Source: Arcicella sp. (GTDB taxonomy: Bacteria > Bacteroidota > Bacteroidia > Cytophagales > Spirosomataceae). From it: a stretch of 36,265 nt of DNA. This document shows, piece after piece, positions 15,947 to 23,335 of this stretch. The stretch covers positions 1 through 36,265 of the forward strand of contig JALONS010000010.1 in NCBI GenBank assembly GCA_025454855.1, in the 5' to 3' direction. Made by a program: the position numbers and the translations under genes. Numbering within the stretch: the first letter of the stretch is position 1; every line of letters starts with the position of its first letter. The notes below the pieces were generated by a model. That model worked only from the letters and a program-made list of their open reading frames with translations, did not search any database and was not told where the DNA came from.

Positions 15947-17848
15947 TTATTTACCATTAAAAGAAAGATTATTATTCTTTTTTTGACTGAATAACCAAGG
16001 CATAAACTCTTCAATACTTTGAATATTATCCCAACAAATTGTTCCTGAATTAGGGAACTCCGTATGCCTCACATTTTTAGTGTCTTTAAAAATATTAACC
16101 ATCATCATTCTTGTTAATGCCAAAACAGTACTCGTAGGGTCGAGGGTTGTTTCCTCAACTTTTACCCCATTAAACATCCAGATAGGCGTATTTACTATCT
16201 TACTTGTTCGTTCGTCGGTAAATTCATACCATGAAGAAATTGGGACTCCTGCCGCAAAGAAATTTGGAAAACGAATTAGGGCATCCCAGACGGCATCACC
16301 GCCCTGCCCAATACCTACCACATAAATTCTGTCACTGTCAATGTTATATTCTTTCTTTAGATTATTTATCATCTTTATTGAAATTGCCAGTTTCCATGGT
16401 ACTCCCCAACTCACCAGTGCAGGTCTATCATCAACCCAACCAGACTCTTCAGATTTTACATCAACATTAGGTTTTTGAGGAGCGACTATAAAACAAGGAT
16501 ATTTTTCTCGATTGCCATCTGCAACAAATTGCCACAGGAAATTTCTAAATTGGATGAGATTATCATTCCCGCTTTCAGTAAGGTGATGGAAAAACAGGAT
16601 AACAGGATACTTTCTTTTAGCATCATAGTTGCTTGGTAACACAACTCTGTAAGGCAAGCTTTCATTGGTGTTTTTATTGGCAATAACTTTTGCAATTGAG
16701 GGAATTTTTTCTGTTGTAAGTATAGAATACCTTTCATCTTCAATCACAATACCATTTTTAATTAAATTATTGTTTTCTATCAACTCTGTTCTATTATTGG
16801 AAAAAGAAACTTTGTTCCCATAAACCACGATGCTCTTGTTTCCTTTACACAAGAAAATAACATTATCAGACACCTCCAATCCCGCTGATTTTGAGGAAGA
16901 AGTTTTATCAACCGTAACTACTTCATTATTTTTTTCATTTTTGTAAATATCCCGCAACTTACCCAAAGAGCTATTGATGGTTATGCCCAAGTGGTCTGAG
17001 TAATTAAAAATTGCTTGCGAACCATCAAACACCATACCATCATTAATCATAAAATGGTTCTGGGGGAAATTATCTGTATTTTCATCATTGAGAAGACACT
17101 TCGTTACAATACAATTCTTGGCTATATTCAGATTTATGTTTGATGCTAATTTCCACGACCAGCGTTGCCAGCCTCTTGCATTTAGGCTCTGAAATTTAGT
17201 TGGTATAGATGGATCTGGGAATGCTACATTATTTTGGCGAACTCTTAAAATGATAATATTTTGATGTTGGAATTTAGCTTCTCCTTTAAATGCCCCTGCA
17301 AAATCAATTAAACCACGGTTGATATCTATATTGACTAAGCCTGCATTTCGTAATTTTTCTTTGGCAAAAATCACTTTGAAAGCCGTGTTAATGGGTGTTC
17401 CTTCTTCAACCGAGGTAGGCTGATACTTGGGAAATTCAAATCTCGTAATTAGTTTTTGTCTTATATCTCCACCAAGTCCTTTTTCCTCAATAGGATTTGC
17501 TCCCCTCACTACTACTCTGTCATAAATTGGCAAATCATAATCAAAAAAATAGGACCCTGGTGGAAAATATAATACTCCCCCTCCTTGGTTTTTAATTTTC
17601 AACATTATACTAACCAAAATTGTGGAATCTACGTGGTTGGTAATACTCGTGTAATCTACTAAATTGGGAATCTCTAAGGCATTGACAGTTTGATTCCATC
17701 TTATTGCATTTGTCCAGTGTTTACTGACTTTTTTTACTTCTGAGTAAGGGTTATTAGTCGGAGTTGCCTCATCCTGGCCAAATAAGTCATTACTAAAACT
17801 TGCACAGATAATAACTAAAATTCTAATAATAGTTAATTTTGTTTTCAT
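15947..17848 (-). CDS. Exported beta-helix protein fused to an esterase-fold domain lacking its catalytic triad
   Basis: 633 residues with a signal peptide ending near FGQ. The N-terminal half starts like a pectate-lyase-type right-handed beta-helix (GGGVLYFPPGSYFFDYDLPIYDRVVVRG) and continues with short strands to about residue 380. The C-terminal 240 residues follow the PHB-depolymerase/feruloyl-esterase alpha/beta-hydrolase pattern (LPYRVVLPSNYDAKRKYPVILFFHH ... DSDRIYVVGIGQGGDAVWDALIRFP ... TPIWMFNGVKVE ... FPNSGTICWDN ... PWLFSQK). By alignment to the family, the nucleophile Ser of GxSxGG is Gly514, the Asp of HGxxD is Val, and the His of GHxxW is Thr. So the esterase domain should be inactive and may bind ligand or glycan instead. 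DNA at 16301-16318 confirms the Gly codon. Confidence 0.8.
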   Translation of the reverse strand: MKTKLTIIRILVIICASFSNDLFGQDEATPTNNPYSEVKKVSKHWTNAIRWNQTVNALEIPNLVDYTSITNHVDSTILVSIMLKIKNQGGGVLYFPPGSYFFDYDLPIYDRVVVRGANPIEEKGLGGDIRQKLITRFEFPKYQPTSVEEGTPINTAFKVIFAKEKLRNAGLVNIDINRGLIDFAGAFKGEAKFQHQNIIILRVRQNNVAFPDPSIPTKFQSLNARGWQRWSWKLASNINLNIAKNCIVTKCLLNDENTDNFPQNHFMINDGMVFDGSQAIFNYSDHLGITINSSLGKLRDIYKNEKNNEVVTVDKTSSSKSAGLEVSDNVIFLCKGNKSIVVYGNKVSFSNNRTELIENNNLIKNGIVIEDERYSILTTEKIPSIAKVIANKNTNESLPYRVVLPSNYDAKRKYPVILFFHHLTESGNDNLIQFRNFLWQFVADGNREKYPCFIVAPQKPNVDVKSEESGWVDDRPALVSWGVPWKLAISIKMINNLKKEYNIDSDRIYVVGIGQGGDAVWDALIRFPNFFAAGVPISSWYEFTDERTSKIVNTPIWMFNGVKVEETTLDPTSTVLALTRMMMVNIFKDTKNVRHTEFPNSGTICWDNIQSIEEFMPWLFSQKKNNNLSFNGK

Positions 17849-17925
17849 GATAATTTTGAAAATAATGTTTTAGAAATTACTAAAATTTGTTTTGTTAGAC
17901 TCCTTATGGTCTATCCTCTATTTTT

Positions 17926-18549
17926 TCAGTATCCAACAATGTCTATCATAATATCAAATTCATCTTTAATATAATCGTCCTTAAGATTATCAAAGAAGTT
18001 CTTAGAATTGTAGGTAATATTGAATTGGGTTCTGTCTATTTTTAAGATAGACTTTATCGAAATTTCTGTTTTATCTTTTTTAATAGTTGCTGGAAAAGAA
18101 AGGTTACGACTAACTCCCTTAATGGTCATTTGTCCGTTAACCTTATAATAATTATCAGCAATATTAATGGGACTTACAGAGGTAATTTTGAAAATTGCTT
18201 TCGAGAATTTACTAACTTCAAAAAAATCCTCACCTTTCAAGTGTTCAAGTAGGGTAATTTTTTTTATGCCATTTAAGCTTGTGCAACTAATTGAGTTCAT
18301 ATCCATCACAAACTCGCCTGAATTGTTTAGCTTATCAAATACCATAAAACTTTCAGGAGCTAATTTTATATTGCCCGAAATATTATAGTCTCCGACTTCT
18401 GCTCTACCGACCCAAGTAATTTTGCATTTTGCAGAATCAAATTTATAAACTATACTCCGCCCTCCTGTCTGTGCAGAATAGGTAATAAAATAACTAATAA
18501 TAAAAATGCTAACTTGAATAATTGAAATGCCTATTTTTTGAGTTCTCAT
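17926..18549 (-). CDS. YceI-family lipocalin-like periplasmic protein
   Basis: 207 residues with an N-terminal hydrophobic segment (about 8-26) acting as signal or anchor. The body reads as a YceI beta-barrel: YKFDSAKCKITWVGRAEVGDYNISGNIKLAPESF, MDMNSISC, HLKGEDFFEVSKFSKAIFKITSV, GQMTIKGVSRNLSFPATI and FNITYNSKNFFDN. YceI proteins bind isoprenoid or quinone-like lipids in a hydrophobic pocket. In this cluster it could hold the lipid tail or a quinoid product in the periplasm (inference). It lies in a run of five consecutive exported proteins (14944-20657). Confidence 0.88.
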   Translation of the reverse strand: MRTQKIGISIIQVSIFIISYFITYSAQTGGRSIVYKFDSAKCKITWVGRAEVGDYNISGNIKLAPESFMVFDKLNNSGEFVMDMNSISCTSLNGIKKITLLEHLKGEDFFEVSKFSKAIFKITSVSPINIADNYYKVNGQMTIKGVSRNLSFPATIKKDKTEISIKSILKIDRTQFNITYNSKNFFDNLKDDYIKDEFDIMIDIVGY

Positions 18550-18652
18550 GATGCTTCATTTTAAAACTTTTATTCTTTCTTGTATCAAGATAATTACACT
18601 TCTCTACTTATGAATAAATTACTCTTTCATAATCAGTATGTTATTGTTGAAA

Positions 18653-20179
18653 CTATCGCACCTTATTTATGGATATTCCATGTCCTTGACCTCCAATCTT
18701 TTTGGCAACATATTCATAGATTGGGTCTTTAAATCTTATACCTGCAGCTGCTTCACCTGAAAAGCGAAGAAATTTTAAATTTTCTCCTTCTTCGGTAATG
18801 AATTCATCTTCATTAATAGGGTATAGTTTAAGAGTCTTAATATTATCAAATTGTATATAAAGCTGCTGAGCATTTGAAAAAACATTAGCTAATTTTCTCC
18901 CATCCATTAAATATTCACCCCAGTAAAAATGATGAAAAGTAGTATCACTTTTGATGACGCTCATTTCGTGGGAGGGCTGAGCTTCTAATGGAAGTATTTT
19001 GGTCCAATGATACGCTGAAGCCACACTTCTTACTATTTCCATCATCAGTTTATAACCTTCGTTATCAGAATTTGTCATGATAACAACGCCTTGCCCTGTA
19101 TTTTTGAAAGCAAGAGCGTAAGAAGTATATCCATCACTCCAACCTCGATGGTAGAAGGTCAAATCATCATTGGCTCCATTCAAATAAAACCCAATTCCTC
19201 TATTTTCATTCCCTTTTTGAGAGCTCAACATTTGTTGGGCAATCGAGGCAGAAAAGAGTTTGTTATTCTTACCATGAGATGCTTTCTGAATCTCAATAAA
19301 AAACTTAGCGATGTCTGACGGAGTTGACCACAATCCTCCTGAAGCACAAGCAGGATGCAATTTCCATTTATCCAAGAGTTCTTTGCCTTGAAAATTCCCC
19401 GAAGCAACCAAAGCAGTCAATGAAGCGGGTAAATCTTGTTGGAACGTACTCTTAGTCATTCCCAATTTATCTAAGACAGTGGTCTTAGCATACTCTGTAA
19501 ATGGCTGTTTGACAAGGTCCTCTATCAATTGCTGAACAATAACATATCCTTCGCCTGCAACCCGTGGATTTGTACCCGGAATGCTACTGACTAAGATGGG
19601 CTTATTGGCAGCGGGCAATTCGCCTTTCAGAATGTTTATTATCTTAGGCAAGGGCGTATTTCTTGGATATGCACCACTATTTAACCCCACATTTTCTAAT
19701 CCTGCATTATGAGTAAGTAGTCTTCTAAGCGTTACTTTTTGTTGGACAGTAAACTCATTTTCTGGCACCTTAAATGAAATAAGTTTATTATTAATATCCT
19801 CATCCAAACTTATTTTACCAGATTCAACTAATTTCATCGAAATAACCGAAGTAACCAATTTACTAATTGCTCCTGCTTGAAAAATAGTATTCTCGGTGAC
19901 AGGTTCGTTGGCACTATTCTTAACACCATAGCCTTTTGCCCATTCAATTTTCCCATCATTAATCACAGCAATACTTAATCCCTTTACATGATGAAACTTC
20001 ATTCTATCAAGAAGATTCATAGGAGCAACAGTACTGTCTTTCAAGTATATAGGGAGCATTAGCCCATTTTCAACTGCTAACACCTTTTCTTGAAGGTTTC
20101 CCAATAAAACCTGTGAGAAAATATTGTTAGCAAAAGCCATTAAAATAATCAATATTTTAAAGCATAATTTCATATTCAT
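18653..20179 (-). CDS. Exported class C beta-lactamase-fold protein with lost catalytic Ser and Tyr
   Basis: 508 residues with a signal peptide (MNMKLCFKILIILMAFANNIFSQ). The serine hydrolase/beta-lactamase fold is clear: KGLSIAVINDGKIEWAKGYGV, NTIFQAGAISKLVTSVISMKLVESGK, LLTHNAGL, GYVIVQQLIEDL and FYHRGWSDGYTSYAL. In family members the SxxK nucleophile sits where this protein has Ala104 (GAISK, Lys107 kept), and the Tyr of the YSG/YxN motif is Val207 (RVAGEGY). The HxG motif (HRG) is kept. DNA at 19861-19900 gives gca for Ala104. The C-terminal 120 residues form a beta-rich extra domain seen in Bacteroidota members. It probably binds, but does not cleave, a peptidoglycan-like or peptide ligand, perhaps the cluster product (inference). 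Confidence 0.87.
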   Translation of the reverse strand: MNMKLCFKILIILMAFANNIFSQVLLGNLQEKVLAVENGLMLPIYLKDSTVAPMNLLDRMKFHHVKGLSIAVINDGKIEWAKGYGVKNSANEPVTENTIFQAGAISKLVTSVISMKLVESGKISLDEDINNKLISFKVPENEFTVQQKVTLRRLLTHNAGLENVGLNSGAYPRNTPLPKIINILKGELPAANKPILVSSIPGTNPRVAGEGYVIVQQLIEDLVKQPFTEYAKTTVLDKLGMTKSTFQQDLPASLTALVASGNFQGKELLDKWKLHPACASGGLWSTPSDIAKFFIEIQKASHGKNNKLFSASIAQQMLSSQKGNENRGIGFYLNGANDDLTFYHRGWSDGYTSYALAFKNTGQGVVIMTNSDNEGYKLMMEIVRSVASAYHWTKILPLEAQPSHEMSVIKSDTTFHHFYWGEYLMDGRKLANVFSNAQQLYIQFDNIKTLKLYPINEDEFITEEGENLKFLRFSGEAAAGIRFKDPIYEYVAKKIGGQGHGISINKVR

Positions 20180-20228
20180 TTGGAGTTGATAAAGATAAAA
20201 AATCCGTTAAACTGATAACCCAACCTAA

Positions 20229-20657
20229 TTATGGTTTAGTAGCACGAGTCCAAATGCTTGAACGACCTATAAAAGATACACCTATATATCCTCTGACCAC
20301 CAATTCGTTTTTTTCATTTAATTTTAAAAAGCAGGAATAAGTCTTACCGCTATTGGGGTCGTAAATCGTTCCTCCATCCCAAGAATTTTTGTTATAGCTG
20401 AAATCTTTCAAGATAGTTAATCCCAAAATTTTTTGAGAACGAAGTTTAGGATTAGGATTTTGCCAGTCTGTTACATTTTCATTTTTTATCCAGACAAGTT
20501 TTCCATAATATTTATCTCCTTTTTTAAAAATTTCAATCTTACCATCTTTTGTATCTGAATACCATTCGCCGATGATAACATCAGAATTTGATGTTGATTC
20601 TGAAGCTTTGATACCAAAGTGCATCAAGACTATGATACTTGCTATTATAGTTTTCAT
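20229..20657 (-). CDS. DUF2147 family exported protein
   Basis: 142 residues with a signal peptide (to about residue 19). It has the DUF2147 pattern: IGEWYSDTKDGKIEIFKKGDKYYGKLVW, NPNPKLRSQKILGLTILKDFSY, WDGGTIYDPNSGKTYSCFLKL and VRGYIGVSFIGRSSIWTR. The fold is a small beta-barrel of unknown function. It lies 48 bases after the GT9 gene and 49 before the beta-lactamase-fold gene, in the run of exported proteins. Nothing about its substrate can be read. Confidence 0.88.
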   Translation of the reverse strand: MKTIIASIIVLMHFGIKASESTSNSDVIIGEWYSDTKDGKIEIFKKGDKYYGKLVWIKNENVTDWQNPNPKLRSQKILGLTILKDFSYNKNSWDGGTIYDPNSGKTYSCFLKLNEKNELVVRGYIGVSFIGRSSIWTRATKP

Positions 20658-20705
20658 ATTCGTATTGTTAAAATTTTCCTTAAAAAATCAAACCTTGCTC
20701 ATGTT

Positions 20706-21614
20706 CTAATTCTCGAGTGTGGGTATTGATGAATGACCCATTTTCTGTGATTCTACTTTAAGAATGATATTCTGAACATCCTCAACCGTTATTTTTTTTA
20801 TGCACGCACTATCATAAGGACAGCCGTCTTGTCCCCACAAGAGAAAGTAACAAGGGGCACAAGGCATTTTATAATAGATATTGATATGTTCCTTATGCCC
20901 GTGTGTATTTACATCTGAATCCGAAAATAGAACTATTGCGGGGATTTTGGCGGAATTAGCAGCGTGAGCCAAGCCACCATCAGTTCCTACAAAGTATTGG
21001 GCATGAGTCATCATTGCGATTGCCCCTCTCAATGAGGTTTTACCTAAAAAATCCACGGCTCCCTTGACGTGATACTCGTCTTTTTGCCCTAATTGGATAA
21101 AAGTATATTCAGGCATTCTTCTTATCAATTCTTCCCACTTTTCAGGAGCCCACATATGATATTTTGAATTCCGAGAAGTTACGTGAATACAGATAGGATT
21201 CTTATACTTACTCATTATATGCAATGCATCACTTTTCTCTTTTTCTGTTAAGTAAACCTGCACACGGTGGTCATTTAACTTAACTCCTAATATATCCGCT
21301 ACGATTTCCTTACCGTGTTTTGTTGTTTTCAGAAATGTAGGCGGAATTGCCTGAAAATGAGTATCATACACTTTTACAAATTTTTTCAAAATTTCTAATT
21401 GCCAAATTTTTATATTGACTATCGAATCAATGTAAGGATTGTTGGCGTAGATTTCTTTAAAGTACCATCTGATACAATAAACAATTATTTTACAGTCTGG
21501 ATAGGTCTCTTTTAGAGCTTTAAAGGAAGGAGTATTGGCTAAACCATCTCCAACGCCCCCCCAAGTTTCAATCCTAAAAACTTTTCTGTTATTTTTTTTT
21601 AAAAAATTTATCAT
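20706..21614 (-). CDS. GT9-family (heptosyltransferase-like) glycosyltransferase, copy 2
   Basis: 302 residues, GT-B fold, soluble. The N-terminal glycine motif RIETWGGVGDGLANTPSFKALKETYPDCKIIVYC, the middle ICIHVTSRNSKYHMWAPEKWEELI, and the donor motif FVGTDGGLAHAANSAKIPAIVLF match ADP-heptose:LPS heptosyltransferases. A cysteine cluster near the C-terminus (CAPC-x8-CPYDSAC pattern) is shared with copy 1. The start overlaps the stop of the 87-residue gene by 4 bases (ATGA), so the two are translationally coupled. Unlike LPS loci, no other core-LPS genes surround it, so it may glycosylate the NRPS product or its carrier (inference). Confidence 0.88.
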   Translation of the reverse strand: MINFLKKNNRKVFRIETWGGVGDGLANTPSFKALKETYPDCKIIVYCIRWYFKEIYANNPYIDSIVNIKIWQLEILKKFVKVYDTHFQAIPPTFLKTTKHGKEIVADILGVKLNDHRVQVYLTEKEKSDALHIMSKYKNPICIHVTSRNSKYHMWAPEKWEELIRRMPEYTFIQLGQKDEYHVKGAVDFLGKTSLRGAIAMMTHAQYFVGTDGGLAHAANSAKIPAIVLFSDSDVNTHGHKEHINIYYKMPCAPCYFLLWGQDGCPYDSACIKKITVEDVQNIILKVESQKMGHSSIPTLEN

Positions 21615-21874
21615 AAGCTTGCAGTTTGTTTGAATTGAGAATCCATATTTTCAACCGTGATGCTATCGCTATATTGAGACTCCTTTTCTAAAAACCACCG
21701 TAATTCTTCAAGCCTTGCTCGGTTTACTCTTTCTTCCAGATACCAAAAGTTGAATATGTATCTATCTCTTTTGAAAAACGGTATCTTTAAACCCTCTATA
21801 CGAGCAGCATAAATATTGATGATGTTCTGTTCTATCTCAGCTATTCTTAATTGAATTTCTGTTGTATCCCTCAT
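21611..21874 (-). CDS. Small helical protein coupled to GT9 copy 2
   Basis: 87 residues, no signal peptide. It is mostly alpha-helical, with heptad-like runs (EIQLRIAEIEQNIINIYAARIEGL and, later, YLEERVNRARLEELRWFLEKESQ). No family is recognised. The 4-base overlap with the downstream GT9 gene argues that it is real and made together with it. The other GT9 gene is also preceded by a small helical protein (66 residues) that shares charge pattern and a similar central segment (aromatic-x2-L/F-L-x-E/Q-x-R/K). A partner or stabiliser for the GT9 enzyme is the best guess. Confidence 0.65.
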   Translation of the reverse strand: MRDTTEIQLRIAEIEQNIINIYAARIEGLKIPFFKRDRYIFNFWYLEERVNRARLEELRWFLEKESQYSDSITVENMDSQFKQTASL

Positions 21875-21998
21875 GGTGAAATTGATTTAATGAAAAAACA
21901 TCTGCAAGTAGAGTGCGAAATAGCTTTTGGAAATTAAATTTGATATATATGGAAACACTAATATGTTCCGCCTTTCTCTATCATATGATTAAAAAAAA

Positions 21999-22922
21999 CT
22001 ATTCAACTGTAAAATGATTTTCAAAAGTGTGTTCCTTCGCTAATTCTTTTTCAACAAAATCATTCAAAATCTTTTGCCTAATTGATTTTTCTACTTCCGA
22101 CTTTTTGATATTTTTCATGCAAAGTCTGTTGTATGGACATTCATCATCTCCTAAAATATCTACACAGGGAGAGCAGAGAGTTTTTTTATAAATATTAGTA
22201 TTTGAACTATATCCCCAGATGGCTGGATTTGAGGGTCCAAAAAGAACAACTGCTGGTACACCAACCGCTACTGCTGCGTGACCTAAAAAAGTTTCAACCC
22301 CGACAAACCCTTTCATGTATTTTAGCATAGCAACCGACATTCTAAGTGAGGTTTTACCCCGAAAGTCCACCGTACCTTTTATGTAGGGTTCATCTGCAAG
22401 ACCAAGTTGTATGAACGTAACATCAGGCATGTCATGCACTAACTTTTCCCATTCAACCAAGTCCCATTCTTGGTTTTTTGTGGTTCTTGAGGTCGGGTTA
22501 ATAGCAATGGGATTATTATATTTTTTTACGATTGCTCGGGCTTCTATTTCTTCTTCAGGTGTCAAAAACATTTGAGGTTTTATATCATTGACTTCCACTT
22601 CCATCATTTCACCAACAATTTTGGCGGCTGACATTTCATAAAAAATACTTGGGCGTAGGAGTCCATAGCATAACCATTCATAATTTATGGTTTTAACCAG
22701 TAAATATTGAACCATCTTGTTCAACTTAGTGACCCATGAAGGCAGCTTTCTAAGTGTGTCAATATTAGGGTTATGTTTAAAAATATCATAATGGCTTGAA
22801 TGTGTACACAACAATGAAATTTTACATTCTGGATACTTTTCTTTGAGAGCTTTGAATGTTGGAGTTGATAACAAACTATCGCCAACGCCACCCCATGATA
22901 GTATTTTAAATGTTTTTTGCAT
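21999..22922 (-). CDS. GT9-family (heptosyltransferase-like) glycosyltransferase, copy 1
   Basis: 307 residues. It opens with FKILSWGGVGDSLLSTPTFKALKEKYPECKISLLC, the GT9 glycine motif, and continues with IAINPTSRTTKNQEWDLVEWEKLV and GVETFLGHAAVAVGVPAVVLFGPSNPAIWG. In the donor motif the usual GxDSG becomes GVETF, with Glu in place of Asp, unlike copy 2, so the donor or acceptor may differ. The C-terminal cysteine cluster (CSPCVDILGDDECPYNRLC) is conserved. It lies 9 bases after the 66-residue gene and 124 bases before the 87-residue one. Glycosylation of the cluster product is inferred from context. Confidence 0.87.
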   Translation of the reverse strand: MQKTFKILSWGGVGDSLLSTPTFKALKEKYPECKISLLCTHSSHYDIFKHNPNIDTLRKLPSWVTKLNKMVQYLLVKTINYEWLCYGLLRPSIFYEMSAAKIVGEMMEVEVNDIKPQMFLTPEEEIEARAIVKKYNNPIAINPTSRTTKNQEWDLVEWEKLVHDMPDVTFIQLGLADEPYIKGTVDFRGKTSLRMSVAMLKYMKGFVGVETFLGHAAVAVGVPAVVLFGPSNPAIWGYSSNTNIYKKTLCSPCVDILGDDECPYNRLCMKNIKKSEVEKSIRQKILNDFVEKELAKEHTFENHFTVE

Positions 22923-22931
22923 AAATGTTAC

Positions 22932-23132
22932 TTAGATTTCACTAATAAATTCTAATTGTTTCAGAGCAAAAGCATAAATTGCCTTTTCTTGTGCTAAAAA
23001 AGATAATAACTGAAATTTCCTTTCACGATGCGGCTTTGACATTTCTTTTTCTAAACCATGTTCGATAATAGCTAATTGGGCTTTTAATGAAACCTTTCTA
23101 TCTACAACTATTTTCGCTGAAATATTTTCCAT
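22932..23132 (-). CDS. Small helical protein preceding GT9 copy 1
   Basis: 66 residues, predicted helical and charged (SLKAQLAIIEHGLEKEM ... RERKFQLLSFLAQEKAIYAFALKQLEF). No signal peptide and no recognised family. It is 9 bases upstream of a GT9 gene. The 87-residue protein has the same position before the other GT9 gene, and a loosely similar aromatic-charged helix. A conserved small-protein/GT9 pairing makes a real gene likely despite the short length. It follows the MITE-like element, so its promoter region may have been changed by that insertion. Confidence 0.6.
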   Translation of the reverse strand: MENISAKIVVDRKVSLKAQLAIIEHGLEKEMSKPHRERKFQLLSFLAQEKAIYAFALKQLEFISEI

Positions 23133-23163
23133 CTCTTTAAGGTTTTACCTCTATTAATAAATC

Positions 23164-23321
23164 AAGCTGTTTACACTTTCCGTTTCTGATTGAAATTATT
23201 CTATTTTTGAATTTGTTTTTTTTGAAATTTGCGAAACATAGCAGAGCTACTTTGGGCAAATTTTAATAAAGCTCTTTTAAAAAGGCTTCATTCAGTGCAA
23301 AAGGGAAAGTTCAAACAGCTT
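23164..23321. mobile_element. MITE-like element, copy 2 (about 158 bp)
   Basis: The ends AAGCTGTTTACACTTTCC (left) and GGGAAAGTTCAAACAGCTT (right) are near-perfect inverted repeats. The interior (near 23235-23260) holds ACATAGCAGAGCTACTTTG, which matches the reverse complement of the interior of copy 1 at most positions. No ORF is present. It fills most of the 203-base gap between the CmlA-like gene (stop 23336) and the 66-residue gene, so it sits inside the transcription unit. Confidence 0.65.
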
Positions 23322-23335
23322 CATTATCTATCCGT

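Noticed and set aside
15947-17848. Esterase-fold domain as the missing kynurenine formamidase
   Set aside because: Its Ser, Asp and His positions are all replaced and it is exported, while the substrate is cytoplasmic.
20706-22922. GT9 genes as part of an LPS core locus
   Set aside because: No other LPS core or O-antigen genes are nearby, and the genes are embedded in the biosynthetic operon.
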